A stretch of DNA of 32,063 bases from Anaerolineae bacterium (GTDB lineage: Bacteria > Chloroflexota > Anaerolineae > 4572-78 > J111), in NCBI GenBank assembly GCA_020433835.1, contig JAGRBY010000014.1, forward strand, positions 1-32,063, in the 5' to 3' direction. Position numbers and translations under genes: made by a program. The first letter of the stretch is position 1. Each line of letters begins with the position of its first letter. A model generated the notes under the pieces. That model was given only the letters and a program-made list of their open reading frames with translations, had not been told where the DNA came from and ran no database searches. Positions 1 through 8,445 of this stretch are shown here, in pieces.

Positions 1-647
1 TTTTCGCTTACTAATGTAAGATAACGTTGAGCCGACTCTGAAAGTTGGTCTGAATAATCTTTCAGAAGAATATTAGAGAAGCCATTGATCGCTCGTAGGG
101 GGGCGCGAAGATCGTGAGAAACTGTGTAGGCAAAAGACTCTAACTCGCTGTTGGCTTCCTCATATTGAGCAGTGCGCTCTATAACGCGTTTCTCCAGTTC
201 GTTGTTCAGACGACGAACTTCTCCTTCAGCCCGTTGTCGTTCTGCAATTTGTACATAAAGACTGTGATTCGCCACATGTATCTGCTCTGGGCTGGGAAGC
301 GCCAATACCTTGGGCATTAGCGGCCACAATAACACTGCGGTAATAACCGAAACTCCGGCGGTGCCGACTTTCAACCAACCGTGTATCCAGTAGAGCGGCT
401 CCCACAAAGTGACAATCGACATAAGATGCGTTGTTCCGCACGCAAAAATAAAGGCAATAAATAAACCAAAAACCCATTTGTAGGCTAAATCTCTTCTTTC
501 TGCGACAAAATAGGCTAACGCTACCGGGATTGAATAATACGATAAGGTAATAATCGCATCGGCAATTACATGGATCATTACCAAATTAGGTTGCCAAACC
601 AAGCAATAGCCGTGGGGAAAGAAATCAGGAGGAATGAGTTCTTGCAT
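1..647 (-). CDS. Ethylene-binding-domain sensor histidine kinase (partial, 3' end outside window)
   Basis: Only the first 215 residues are in the window; the ATPase domain lies beyond base 1. Residues 22-110 form three membrane helices that match the ethylene-binding domain of plant ETR1 and cyanobacterial homologues. D30, Y37, I40, P41, I67, C70 and H74 have the same mutual spacing as ETR1 D25, Y32, I35, P36, I62, C65 and H69, including the Cu(I)-ligand pair in CGTTH. A coiled coil (about 121-170) leads directly into a HisKA helix with the phosphoacceptor H178 in SHDLRAP. No GAF or PAS domain sits between them, unlike ETR1. The ATG at 647 is chosen because the PHGYC-type lead-in before helix 1 is usual for this domain. 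It likely senses ethylene or another small ligand through copper and phosphorylates an unknown partner. The nearest regulator, upstream on the same strand, has a degenerate receiver and may not be that partner. The domain call is firm; the ligand is inferred. Confidence 0.9.
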   Translation of the reverse strand, partial: MQELIPPDFFPHGYCLVWQPNLVMIHVIADAIITLSYYSIPVALAYFVAERRDLAYKWVFGLFIAFIFACGTTHLMSIVTLWEPLYWIHGWLKVGTAGVSVITAVLLWPLMPKVLALPSPEQIHVANHSLYVQIAERQRAEGEVRRLNNELEKRVIERTAQYEEANSELESFAYTVSHDLRAPLRAINGFSNILLKDYSDQLSESAQRYLTLVSE

Positions 648-980
648 GATAAATATCTCAACTTTCCAGAGTGGTCCAGTTAGTTTGTATAAATTGAGGT
701 ATCTTTAAATAACTAAACTTTTAATTATGGTCCGAGGTTTTCAATTTATCAAAGCTTATTTGCTGTTTACAAATAAGCTGCACAAAAACTATAACAGAAA
801 ATAGTGTGGGGATGAATAGTTTATAAATGTAGGTTTTGTATTGGTTTTGTATAAAAAGCGTAGAATTACATAGGATTTATCCAACGGAGACGTGTAAATG
901 GGAGATAAAAGTAAAATGCGCCCCATATTCTTCAATACGAATATTTTGAAAATCAAATGGAAGTAAAGAGACCAGGCTAG
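648..980. other. Intergenic region, no gene recognised
   Basis: This AT-rich stretch separates the kinase from the winged-helix regulator on the same strand. It should hold the kinase's promoter or leader. I see no convincing -35/-10 pair, hairpin or conserved ORF. The only open frame with an upstream purine-rich stretch is a 22-codon one at 898-966 (plus), which I do not call. Confidence 0.5.
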
Positions 981-1658
981 TTAGTCACCTTTAAATGAAT
1001 AGCCAATTCCAGGGCTTGTCAGAATATACTGAGGACTGCGTGGATCGACTTCTACTTTCGCCCTCAACCGGCTGACCAAACCACGGATCAGATCACGATC
1101 TCCCTGGCCGGTGTAGCCCCACACCCGCTCTACAATGGTTTCGGTGGGGATAATCTGTCCTCGATTCATCATGAGAGTGTACAACAACCGAAATTCTAAG
1201 TGTGTTAGCCTCTGCGGAGAGCGTCCGGTAACTTCGACCGTCCGTGTTTCCGGATTTAAAGTAAAGTCGACAGTAGACAAACTTGGCAGGGTGAGAGCTG
1301 GGATATTCACTGCCCGACGCATTAAGACTCCAATTTGAGCAATAAGTATCTTAGCACTGAACGGTGATAAAACCACCAAGTCGGCCCCTTGCTTGAGGAG
1401 TTCATAATGGTATGGCTCCTGAATTTTGGGCGCAATCAAAATAAGCGGCACTATTGTTTCTGCCCGAACATGGCGAACCTGTTCAAGCAGATCATCATTG
1501 GGCAGCGACACCAAAATGATATCAGCAGGACGTTCTGTCCAGCTGTGCATGGCCCGCTTTAGATTTTTAGCGGTGGTCACAGCTAATCCCGCTCTTTGTA
1601 AGACCGTGGAGAGAATGGCGATATCGTCTGCATCTTCCGCGACTAAAAGTGCATACAT
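981..1658 (-). CDS. OmpR-type winged-helix regulator with degenerate (pseudo) receiver
   Basis: The protein has 225 residues from the chosen start. Residues 1-116 fold like a receiver: E8 and D9 of the acidic pocket remain. The phosphoacceptor Asp is Ser (S51 in LVSLP), the switch Thr is Ala (A76) and the invariant Lys is Ser (S98 in LSPF). Phosphorylation at the usual site is therefore not expected. Residues about 125-225 are an OmpR/PhoB winged helix (LTHLEFRLL, then RGLVSRLRAKVE, ending in GIGYSF). An upstream in-frame ATG at 1673 exists, but the ATG at 1658 has GGGAG 8 nt before it and starts MYALLVAED directly at strand beta-1. The gene precedes the ethylene-domain kinase on the same strand, separated by about 330 bp. 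It is probably a DNA-binding regulator controlled by ligand, protein contact or abundance; its targets are unknown. Confidence 0.87.
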   Translation of the reverse strand: MYALLVAEDADDIAILSTVLQRAGLAVTTAKNLKRAMHSWTERPADIILVSLPNDDLLEQVRHVRAETIVPLILIAPKIQEPYHYELLKQGADLVVLSPFSAKILIAQIGVLMRRAVNIPALTLPSLSTVDFTLNPETRTVEVTGRSPQRLTHLEFRLLYTLMMNRGQIIPTETIVERVWGYTGQGDRDLIRGLVSRLRAKVEVDPRSPQYILTSPGIGYSFKGD

Positions 1659-1799
1659 GTCATAAGCTCCCATTCACATTTTTCAACCAAAAGGCTTCTA
1701 TGAAAAGTTTATTTATATTTTGCGAGAGCTTTTAATTTCGCGCAATTTAGCTTCCAAATTATGTTTAATTTAGAGGTAAAACGTTACATTCATAAATAC

Positions 1800-1828
1800 T
1801 TGTGTATATTCAGAACATCCTGTAAAAT
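1800..1828 (+). promoter_or_regulatory. Possible sigma70 promoter for the amino-acid ABC operon
   Basis: TTGTGT (1800-1805), a 17-nt spacer and TAAAAT (1823-1828) lie about 160 nt upstream of the permease gene. The -35 is weak and the leader would be long, so this is tentative. It is the only good pair I see in the 1659-1989 gap. The rest of that gap holds a strong ribosome-binding site (GGAGGAG, 1973-1979) and nothing else recognisable. Confidence 0.35.
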
Positions 1829-1989
1829 CTAGCCCATCTTCTAGCGGGTCACATCTTTAGATCATCATCAGTGATGAGTTGTTTTTCTTCACAAAGAATG
1901 TGAACGGCTCGTAGGGCGATACCTTCAAAAAATACGGCTTTATTCCAGGTAAAAAATAATAACAATAGTATAGGAGGAGTGGAGAACAG

Positions 1990-3624
1990 ATGGCAACCAT
2001 CACTCAATCAAAGGAATCGACCCCCATAAGCGGGCCAGGGTTTCAATTGAATGTATCTGAATGGTTGAGAACTACGGCCTTTAGCAGCCTCGGAAACACC
2101 ATTTTCTTTATAGTGCTCATCATTCTCAATATCATCATTATTCGTACGGGATTCAACCTCGACCCGGTTGGCTTGTCGTATAACCTTGCTCCAAACGGAA
2201 TCCCCAATGGTGCCGGCAATTTTATATTGACCATTACCAATGGCACCTTACTAACATCTATTATTTTGCTGTTATGGTTTATCGGCGCTGCACTGGTAAC
2301 CTACGGCGTTGCCACGCGTCGTTGGATTGGCCCAGCGCAGTGGTTGAAAGACAGTCTTTACACAGGGCCGTTTGGGGCCTTAACCACCTTATTCATCGCG
2401 TTGTTAATTACATTTGCGGTCCGGGGTATCTTATCCTGGGCCGTTTTTGGTGCTGAATTCCGAACCGATGCGGAAAGCGTGGCGGTGCTTCGACCGATTA
2501 CACCGGGGGCTATTTGGGGTATTGTTGGGGCCAACCAAAAACTCTTCGGCGTAGGACGCTATCCTTTTGAGTTTATATGGAGGGTTTGGTTATCGCTGGG
2601 TATTGTACTCGCCCTAGGGGCAGCCAGCGTTTTTGCCTGGAATTTTAATTCTCCGCTAAAAAAATATCGCCAAATATTGGTTTGGAGTTGGCTTGCTTCT
2701 ATCCCTATCATTCTCTTGATCCTGCGCGGGTTTGGCCCTGACACATCTCCTTTCGGATTTGTACCAACAAGCTTATGGGGTGGGCTTCTTTTAACTATCG
2801 TTATCTCCGTTATCGGTATTGTGGTTTCGTTCCCCATTGGGGTTCTCATGGCGCTTGGTCGCCGGAGCAAAACACGGGGAGTTCCCTACACGTGGGCTTG
2901 GGGAGCCGGTTTGTTGTTAATTTACTGGGGTATATCGGGTTTTCCCTCAGAACCTGTCACATTTAACGTTCCTCTCATATTTCGTGATCCGCCGGTTTGG
3001 TCTTTTACTTTATCGCCCATCTCTTATGCCCTATTTCAGGCCATTGTTGTTATAGGCATATTCTGGGCTGTAGGCCACTATTTACAGGGTAATATGATCA
3101 AAACTTTCTCGATTGTCTATATCGAGGTCATTCGCGGCGTACCCCTCATTACTGTTCTGTTTATGGCCCAAATTATGCTGCCGATTTTCTTGCCCAAAAA
3201 TCTTGAAATTGACAACCTACTACGGGTAGTTGTTGGTGTTATTTTATTTAGTGCGGCCTATTTGGCTGAAAACGTGAGGGGGGGATTACAGGCTATTCCC
3301 AAAGGGCAGTACGAAGCTGCGGTAGCTGTAGGGCTTAACGGGGCACAGACAACCCGGTTAATTATCTTGCCTCAGGCACTGCGCTTAGTTATTCCGGCTC
3401 TCGTTGGACAATGTATCAGCCTTTTCAAAGATACATCACTGGTAGCCATTGTGGGATTGTTCGATCTGCTGAAAATTGCCCAAACTGTGGTGGCTCAGCA
3501 AGAATGGCTGGGTCTTCAGCGCGAAACATTTGCTTTTGTAGCTCTGGTCTACTGGATTTTTGCATTTTCAATGTCCAGGGCCAGCCAGAGAATTGAGAAA
3601 AACTTAGGCGTCGGAAAATACTAA
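1990..3624 (+). CDS. Polar amino-acid ABC transporter permease (AapM/HisM family, long N-terminus)
   Basis: This is a 544-residue polytopic inner-membrane protein. The C-terminal part (about 350-540) is a BPD_transp_1 permease domain with the EAA loop: [24 protein letters not shown] at about 440-463, followed by the [13 protein letters not shown] segment typical of HisM/GlnP/AapM. The N-terminal third holds extra membrane helices, as in AapQ/AapM-type permeases, but the protein is longer than the usual roughly 390 residues. GGAGGAG 10 nt before the ATG supports the start. The ATPase gene follows after 16 nt. No periplasmic binding protein and no second permease are nearby, so the transporter may work as a homodimer with a binding protein encoded elsewhere. 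Substrate: polar or general L-amino acids by family; the exact one is unknown. Confidence 0.87.
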   Translation: MATITQSKESTPISGPGFQLNVSEWLRTTAFSSLGNTIFFIVLIILNIIIIRTGFNLDPVGLSYNLAPNGIPNGAGNFILTITNGTLLTSIILLLWFIGAALVTYGVATRRWIGPAQWLKDSLYTGPFGALTTLFIALLITFAVRGILSWAVFGAEFRTDAESVAVLRPITPGAIWGIVGANQKLFGVGRYPFEFIWRVWLSLGIVLALGAASVFAWNFNSPLKKYRQILVWSWLASIPIILLILRGFGPDTSPFGFVPTSLWGGLLLTIVISVIGIVVSFPIGVLMALGRRSKTRGVPYTWAWGAGLLLIYWGISGFPSEPVTFNVPLIFRDPPVWSFTLSPISYALFQAIVVIGIFWAVGHYLQGNMIKTFSIVYIEVIRGVPLITVLFMAQIMLPIFLPKNLEIDNLLRVVVGVILFSAAYLAENVRGGLQAIPKGQYEAAVAVGLNGAQTTRLIILPQALRLVIPALVGQCISLFKDTSLVAIVGLFDLLKIAQTVVAQQEWLGLQRETFAFVALVYWIFAFSMSRASQRIEKNLGVGKY

Positions 3625-3640
3625 AGAGGAGAAGAAAAAA

Positions 3641-4387
3641 ATGGCCCTTGGCAAAGACGTTATTATCTGCAACGATGTTCATAAATGGTACGGTGATTTC
3701 CACGTACTGCAAGGTGTAACAACAACCGTAAAAGAAGGGGAAGTGGTGGTTATCATTGGGCCATCCGGCTCCGGCAAATCAACTTGGATTCGCACCATTA
3801 ACCGCCTCGAAGAACACCAACAGGGGCAAATCATTGTCGATGGCACCGAACTTAACAACGATGTGCGCAATATTCAGGAAATCCGGCGCGAAGTCGGTAT
3901 GGTTTTTCAGCAGTTCAACCTTTTTCCGCACCTGACCGTTTTACAAAATATTACCTTAGCTCCCATTCACGTTAGAAAGTGGTCGCGTGAACGAGCCGAA
4001 GAAATCGCAATGCAGCAGTTGGAAAAGGTAAAAATTCCTGAACAAGCCAATAAATATCCAGGCCAACTCTCCGGGGGGCAGCAGCAGCGGGTTGCCATTG
4101 CCCGAGCACTGGCGATGCAGCCAAAAATTATGCTTTTCGATGAACCGACTTCGGCTCTTGACCCGGAAATGATTAAAGAAGTGCTGGATGCGATGCAAGA
4201 GCTGGCTGAGTCGGGGATGACCATTATGGCCGTCACCCACGAAATGGGCTTTGCACGCAGTGTAGCTAACCGGGTAATCTTCTTTGACAGGGGCAATATT
4301 GTTGAAGAAAAACCGCCCAAAGAATTCTTTGCCAATCCTGAAGAAGAACGAACTCGCCTCTTTTTAAGCCAGATTTTACACCACTAG
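3641..4387 (+). CDS. Amino-acid ABC transporter ATP-binding protein (AapP/GlnQ/HisP family)
   Basis: The 248-residue ATPase has all nucleotide-binding motifs: Walker [10 protein letters not shown] (40-48), Q-loop Q90, signature LSGGQQQR (143-150), Walker B with D167-E168 in LFDEPT, and switch H200 in VTHEMGF. The sequence around [16 protein letters not shown] is the hallmark of the polar amino-acid importer subfamily. GAGGAG lies just upstream of the ATG. It energises the permease encoded 16 nt upstream. The operon ends at the hairpin that follows. Confidence 0.95.
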   Translation: MALGKDVIICNDVHKWYGDFHVLQGVTTTVKEGEVVVIIGPSGSGKSTWIRTINRLEEHQQGQIIVDGTELNNDVRNIQEIRREVGMVFQQFNLFPHLTVLQNITLAPIHVRKWSRERAEEIAMQQLEKVKIPEQANKYPGQLSGGQQQRVAIARALAMQPKIMLFDEPTSALDPEMIKEVLDAMQELAESGMTIMAVTHEMGFARSVANRVIFFDRGNIVEEKPPKEFFANPEEERTRLFLSQILHH

Positions 4388-4437
4388 ACAACAACTTCGC
4401 TGTCTAGTTTGTAATTTAAGCAGAAACAAATCATCCA

Positions 4438-4475
4438 AAAATCAGCGGATAAACACAATCCGCTGATTTTTTATT
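4438..4475. terminator. Rho-independent terminator between convergent genes
   Basis: A 13-bp perfect stem (4438-4450 with 4458-4470, core ATCAGCGGAT) has a 7-nt loop, T-run on the plus strand and T-run on the minus strand. It can stop both the ABC operon and the convergent UbiB-like gene. A second, shorter hairpin (CTAGACA/TGTCTAG, 4384-4390 with 4401-4407) overlaps the ATPase stop codon. Confidence 0.85.
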
Positions 4476-4483
4476 ATCCCCGT

Positions 4484-6283
4484 TTACTTACTTCGCAAGA
4501 ATCCCCATACAAAAATAACGAGAGCGGCACCCATCAACCAAGATCCTAAAGTGCTGTCTTCCGCATTTGAACTGAGATTCGTTCCGGCAATAAGTAAACC
4601 CGCAGCCAAAACCATGTACCCCAACCAGTTGACTGCTTTTTCCAAATTTTCTACGGCTTTACGGGCATTAGGAGCCAACGCAGTTTGCACAACTACGTTA
4701 CCTCGCTCAATATCTGTTAAAATTCGATCCAACTGTATGGGAAGCTTTAGAACGGTTTGCCCCCAAACCACAGCTTCTTGCCACCAGCCTTGCCAATTGT
4801 TTTTCAACTCTTCTTTAGCTAGCCGCTCACCTATTGGTATTGTCTCCGCCCATGGATCAAAATCAGGATCCAAGTTGGTAGACATACCGCTTAAAAGCCC
4901 AATAGTCCTCATCACAAAGAGTAAATCAGCTGGAAACTGAAAAGGAACCTCATAGACCAAATCGCGATACTCGCGGAAGAAGTAATCCATTTCAGCAGCG
5001 GCCATATCGCGCATTTGTCCCATCCGGACTCCCCAGGTACGCTGAAACATATCGGCAGTAGCCTCTTCCAGACGCTTAAGATCGGCTCCAGGTAATAAAA
5101 CACCGGCATCTTGATACGATTTAACCACCCGATACGCATCACGTGTACCCACCCCAATAACATATTCTCGCAGAGCAGCTCGGCGCCGTTCAGGAATAGT
5201 GGCTACCATACCAAAATCGACAAACACTATTTGAAATGGGCGCTTCGGTTTATACGGAACGGGTTGGTTGGGGGCAAAAGAGGTATTTTCCGGTTCATCC
5301 GGATGGCGGAGTGGCTTAACAAAAACGTTACCGGGGTGAGGGTCGGCGTGGACCAGATTGGTGACAAAAACCTGCTCCATAACCACTTGATAAAATTTCC
5401 GGGCTACTTTAGCTCGGTCGATGCCGGCAGCCTCAATACCTCGCAAATCACCAATTTTAATATAACCTACGTTCTCTAAGGTCAATGTCCGGGCAGCAGA
5501 AAAGTTCCAATACACCTTAGGAATATAAACACCGGGATCATCGGCAAAATCCTCAGCAAACTGCTCGGCATTTTTACCCTCGGCTCTAAAATCCAATTCT
5601 CGAAAGGTTATTTCCGTAAATTCGCGAGTTAACCAATCGAGATCAACCCGTGTGCTGATGCGCTTGTAAAACTTGAGCCACTGCATGGCCAAAGCCAGCG
5701 CCGCCAGATCGGTTTCAACGAGTATATCGATGCCAGGCCGTAAAATCTTAACAACCACCTCTTGCCCATTCTGTAGACGAGCTAAATGCGCTTGCGCCAG
5801 TGAAGCCGCCCCTAATGGTTCGGGAGAAAACCAAGCGAACACCTCATTATAAGGCCGCCCAAAATCTTCTTTAATTTGAGCCAGTACTGCCGCTAACGGC
5901 TCCGCAGGAATTTCATCCTGTAATCCTGCCAACTCACCGGTTACCTCTGGCGGAAGAATATCGACTCGTAAACTTAAAAATTGGCCTAGCTTAATAAGAA
6001 CGCCCCCCATTTCAATGGCCAAAACGCGGTAGCGGCTGGTAATTTTTTGCCAACGTGGCAGGGGTGGTGTTCGAAACCATTCCAAAATCGGTCGATTGAG
6101 GATTATATCCCACCAAATGACATGCAGAAATGCTTTGGCAAAAAACCAGCGAACTTTACGGTATCGCTTGACATCAATTTTGCTTGAGTCAGGTTTTTTT
6201 AAGGAATTACTCAGAGTTTGACCAATGCGCCGGTGCAGGTCTTGCTGTATCTCTTCAGGAGTACGTTGTTGATAATGGTCCAA
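4484..6283 (-). CDS. ABC1/UbiB-family atypical protein kinase-like protein
   Basis: The protein has 599 residues. It shows the UbiB/ADCK signature KxGQ (KLGQ, 98-101), the Ala-rich nucleotide loop (LGAASLAQAH, 157-166), K179 in VVVKI, the catalytic-loop motif HADPHPGN (312-319) and the metal-binding DFG (356-358). Two hydrophobic helices close the C-terminus (about 550-595), as in membrane-bound UbiB proteins. Family members support quinone or isoprenoid-lipid metabolism; their ATPase activity is known better than any kinase substrate. No other quinone gene is nearby. The only start in this frame before the conserved region is TTG at 6283, because stops lie just upstream, and the ribosome-binding site is weak. 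The start is therefore less certain than the rest. Confidence 0.9.
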   Translation of the reverse strand: MDHYQQRTPEEIQQDLHRRIGQTLSNSLKKPDSSKIDVKRYRKVRWFFAKAFLHVIWWDIILNRPILEWFRTPPLPRWQKITSRYRVLAIEMGGVLIKLGQFLSLRVDILPPEVTGELAGLQDEIPAEPLAAVLAQIKEDFGRPYNEVFAWFSPEPLGAASLAQAHLARLQNGQEVVVKILRPGIDILVETDLAALALAMQWLKFYKRISTRVDLDWLTREFTEITFRELDFRAEGKNAEQFAEDFADDPGVYIPKVYWNFSAARTLTLENVGYIKIGDLRGIEAAGIDRAKVARKFYQVVMEQVFVTNLVHADPHPGNVFVKPLRHPDEPENTSFAPNQPVPYKPKRPFQIVFVDFGMVATIPERRRAALREYVIGVGTRDAYRVVKSYQDAGVLLPGADLKRLEEATADMFQRTWGVRMGQMRDMAAAEMDYFFREYRDLVYEVPFQFPADLLFVMRTIGLLSGMSTNLDPDFDPWAETIPIGERLAKEELKNNWQGWWQEAVVWGQTVLKLPIQLDRILTDIERGNVVVQTALAPNARKAVENLEKAVNWLGYMVLAAGLLIAGTNLSSNAEDSTLGSWLMGAALVIFVWGFLRSK

Positions 6284-6328
6284 AAGATAATTTCACTTTC
6301 ATTTAGGGCTGTAACCATTATAATAATA

Positions 6329-6359
6329 TTGATAAATGTCCCAAAAATTGTGCTATAAT
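6329..6359 (+). promoter_or_regulatory. Extended -10 promoter for sppA
   Basis: TATAAT (6354-6359) is preceded by TGC, giving an extended -10. TTGATA at 6329-6334 is 19 nt away, which is long, so the extended -10 probably carries the activity. The leader to the ATG at 6399 is about 33 nt. Confidence 0.65.
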
Positions 6360-6398
6360 CTATACTATACATAAATTGCAGTTTGAGGATGAATAGTT

Positions 6399-7358
6399 AT
6401 GAAACGAACGGTCTGGTTTTGGATTATCGGCGTTAGTCTTGTTGTATTATTAGCATGCGGCGGCTTTGTCGGTTTAGGGCTATGGGCAGCTAACACCTTT
6501 GGGAATGACAGCCCCATGGGTATTAATTTTGGCGATGCAGTAGCTCTTATCCGAGTGGAAGGCGTTATTGTACCCGGTGAAGCGCCCCCACCAAACTTAT
6601 TTAATGGTGATACGAGCGGTGCCTATAGCCAGACCATTATCGATCAATTGGAACGGGCTAACGAGAATGACAACATTAAAGCCGTCGTTCTCTTTGTCGA
6701 TAGTCCCGGCGGCAGTGTTTTTGCCTCTGATGAGATTTACTTGCAGATCAATAAAATGGAAAAGCCTATTATCACTGCAATGGGCAGCATGGCCGCTTCA
6801 GGTGGTTATTACATCTCGGCCCCTACTGACGAAATTTGGGCCAGTCCGCACACATTTACTTGTTCGATTGGGGTCATTATGCAGATGGTCAACTTCGAAG
6901 CATTTGCCGAGGAATACGGCATTACCACAGTAGTGGTCAAAAGCGGTCAATTCAAAGATATCGGCAACCCATTCCGAGAAGTTACTGAAGCTGATCGGGC
7001 CATTCTCCAATCACTTGTGGATGAAGCTTACGATGGTTTTGTCAACATCGTTGCCGAGGGCCGCGGCATACCCGTAGAGGAAGTTCGCGAAATTGCCGAT
7101 GGTCGAATTTGCAGCGGTAAACAGGCGCAGGAATTGCACTTGGTAGATAATTTAGGATACCTACCGGATGTAATCGACCGTGCTGCCGAACTGGGTGCCA
7201 TCGATGGCGAGCCGCGGATAATTGAATACAGCTATAACGGCAGCTTTTTTGAGTCGCTGGCTTCAACGCTGTATCGCCCCGGCCCTGTCGAGGAACTGCG
7301 CGAAGTACTTCATTTTAATGCGGGGTCGCCGCTGATGTATCTCTATACCGGGCAATAA
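6399..7358 (+). CDS. sppA: Signal peptide peptidase SppA (S49 family)
   Basis: The 319-residue protein has one N-terminal membrane helix (about 5-30) and an S49 peptidase domain facing outward. The Ser/Lys dyad is visible: S134 in MAASGGYY and K186 in SGQFKD. Their spacing of 52 residues equals that of S147 and K199 in Bacillus SppA. DSPGG at 101-105 is the conserved oxyanion-side motif. This is the short, single-domain form found in Gram-positives and many non-proteobacteria. It degrades signal peptides left in the membrane. GAGG lies about 11 nt before the ATG. It is the first of three same-strand envelope protease genes (with the YugP-like and HtrA-like genes), each with its own upstream region. 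Confidence 0.95.
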   Translation: MKRTVWFWIIGVSLVVLLACGGFVGLGLWAANTFGNDSPMGINFGDAVALIRVEGVIVPGEAPPPNLFNGDTSGAYSQTIIDQLERANENDNIKAVVLFVDSPGGSVFASDEIYLQINKMEKPIITAMGSMAASGGYYISAPTDEIWASPHTFTCSIGVIMQMVNFEAFAEEYGITTVVVKSGQFKDIGNPFREVTEADRAILQSLVDEAYDGFVNIVAEGRGIPVEEVREIADGRICSGKQAQELHLVDNLGYLPDVIDRAAELGAIDGEPRIIEYSYNGSFFESLASTLYRPGPVEELREVLHFNAGSPLMYLYTGQ

Positions 7359-7369
7359 TATTTGATTTA

Positions 7370-7399
7370 TTGATGTTTAACCGAAGTTTTGTGTATAAT
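7370..7399 (+). promoter_or_regulatory. Sigma70 promoter for the YugP-like gene
   Basis: TTGATG (7370-7375), an 18-nt spacer and a perfect TATAAT (7394-7399) lie 126 nt before the start codon. Confidence 0.6.
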
Positions 7400-7525
7400 T
7401 ATTTCTAAAAATAACAGTTTTCTAATAATTTAGCGGTATACTCTTCTTAAACACACAAAAATCTATACGAAAAGTGTAAAGTCGGTCAACGTTAGATAAA
7501 TCTCGAACGAGGAGAGTTAAATTTC

Positions 7526-8239
7526 ATGTTTTATGATCCATTATTTCTCTGCTTTTTAATTCCTTCAATGGTACTGGGTTTTATTGCCCAAGCTGCCGTA
7601 AAAAGCAGATTTCAAAAATATTCACAGATTCGTACAGCTCGCGGGTTAACCGGTGCGCAAGTAGCACGCCAAATTTTGGACCAAAATGGCTTGTACGATG
7701 TTGCGGTTGAGGAAACACAAGGGTTTCTAAGCGATCACTACGATCCCAGCAGCCGCACGCTGCGTCTTTCCCCCCAGGTGGCTCGCCAGCCGTCTATTGC
7801 GGCTGTTGGTGTAGCAGCTCATGAAACTGGTCACGCCTTGCAACACGCTAAAGGTTATGTACCGCTTCAACTGCGCAGTTTTATGGTGCCGGCTGTTCAA
7901 TTTGGCAGCAATCTAGCCCCTTGGATCATTATGGGCGGCATTTTCCTGGCGGCTGCGTCTCAAGCTTTGAGCGGATTGGGTGTCGCTATTGCCTGGATTG
8001 GTGTCGCTGCTTATGCTATGGTGGCTCTATTTTCCGTTGTTACCCTGCCGGTAGAATTAGATGCCAGTTCTCGGGCGAAAAAACTGCTCTACAGCAGCAT
8101 GATTGTCGACAAGCGCGAGCTTGAAGGTGTAACAAGCGTGCTTAACGCCGCCGCGTGGACATATGTTGTTGCGGCTCTGGCAGCCATTACGCAACTGGCA
8201 TACTGGGTTATTCGATTACTTGGTGCTCGGCGTAACTAA
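7526..8239 (+). CDS. Membrane zinc metalloprotease, YugP family (peptidase_M membrane, PF04298-type)
   Basis: The 237-residue protein has an N-terminal helix, a zinc motif HETGH (99-103) and three further hydrophobic segments (about 120-155, 155-180 and 210-232). The segment PVELDASSRAKKLL probably supplies the third metal ligand. This order matches the YugP family of integral-membrane zinc peptidases, whose substrates are largely unknown. GAGGAG 11-16 nt upstream supports the ATG. It sits between sppA and an HtrA-like gene, which fits a role in membrane protein quality control. Confidence 0.92.
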   Translation: MFYDPLFLCFLIPSMVLGFIAQAAVKSRFQKYSQIRTARGLTGAQVARQILDQNGLYDVAVEETQGFLSDHYDPSSRTLRLSPQVARQPSIAAVGVAAHETGHALQHAKGYVPLQLRSFMVPAVQFGSNLAPWIIMGGIFLAAASQALSGLGVAIAWIGVAAYAMVALFSVVTLPVELDASSRAKKLLYSSMIVDKRELEGVTSVLNAAAWTYVVAALAAITQLAYWVIRLLGARRN

Positions 8240-8268
8240 TTGATAACCGACACATATATATGACCAGA

Positions 8269-8342
8269 CCTGACGGGTTCTATCCAAAATTTTGTAACAA
8301 AACGGCCATACCGTTAACTGAATAAAAACCCGTCAGGTTTTT
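8269..8342 (+). terminator. Branched terminator-like inverted repeat
   Basis: An 11-bp perfect inverted repeat CCTGACGGGTT (8269-8279) / AACCCGTCAGG (8327-8337) is followed by TTTTT. The 47-nt loop contains a second small hairpin, AACGG (8301-8305) / CCGTT (8311-8315). Its place, just after the YugP-like stop codon, suggests termination, but the loop is long for a classical terminator. It could instead be a dispersed palindromic element. Confidence 0.55.
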
Positions 8343-8445
8343 GCCATGCATTGAGAACAGCTCTGTTTTCATATGGATTTAATTATGCTTTGATACTCAT
8401 GTAACTTAGTCAAAAAATTTTTTAGTGGTTGTGCGGGAGGTAATT

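Noticed and set aside
898..966. 22-codon open frame on the plus strand with GGAGA upstream
   Set aside because: Too short, no recognisable motif, and it lies in an AT-rich promoter-type gap.
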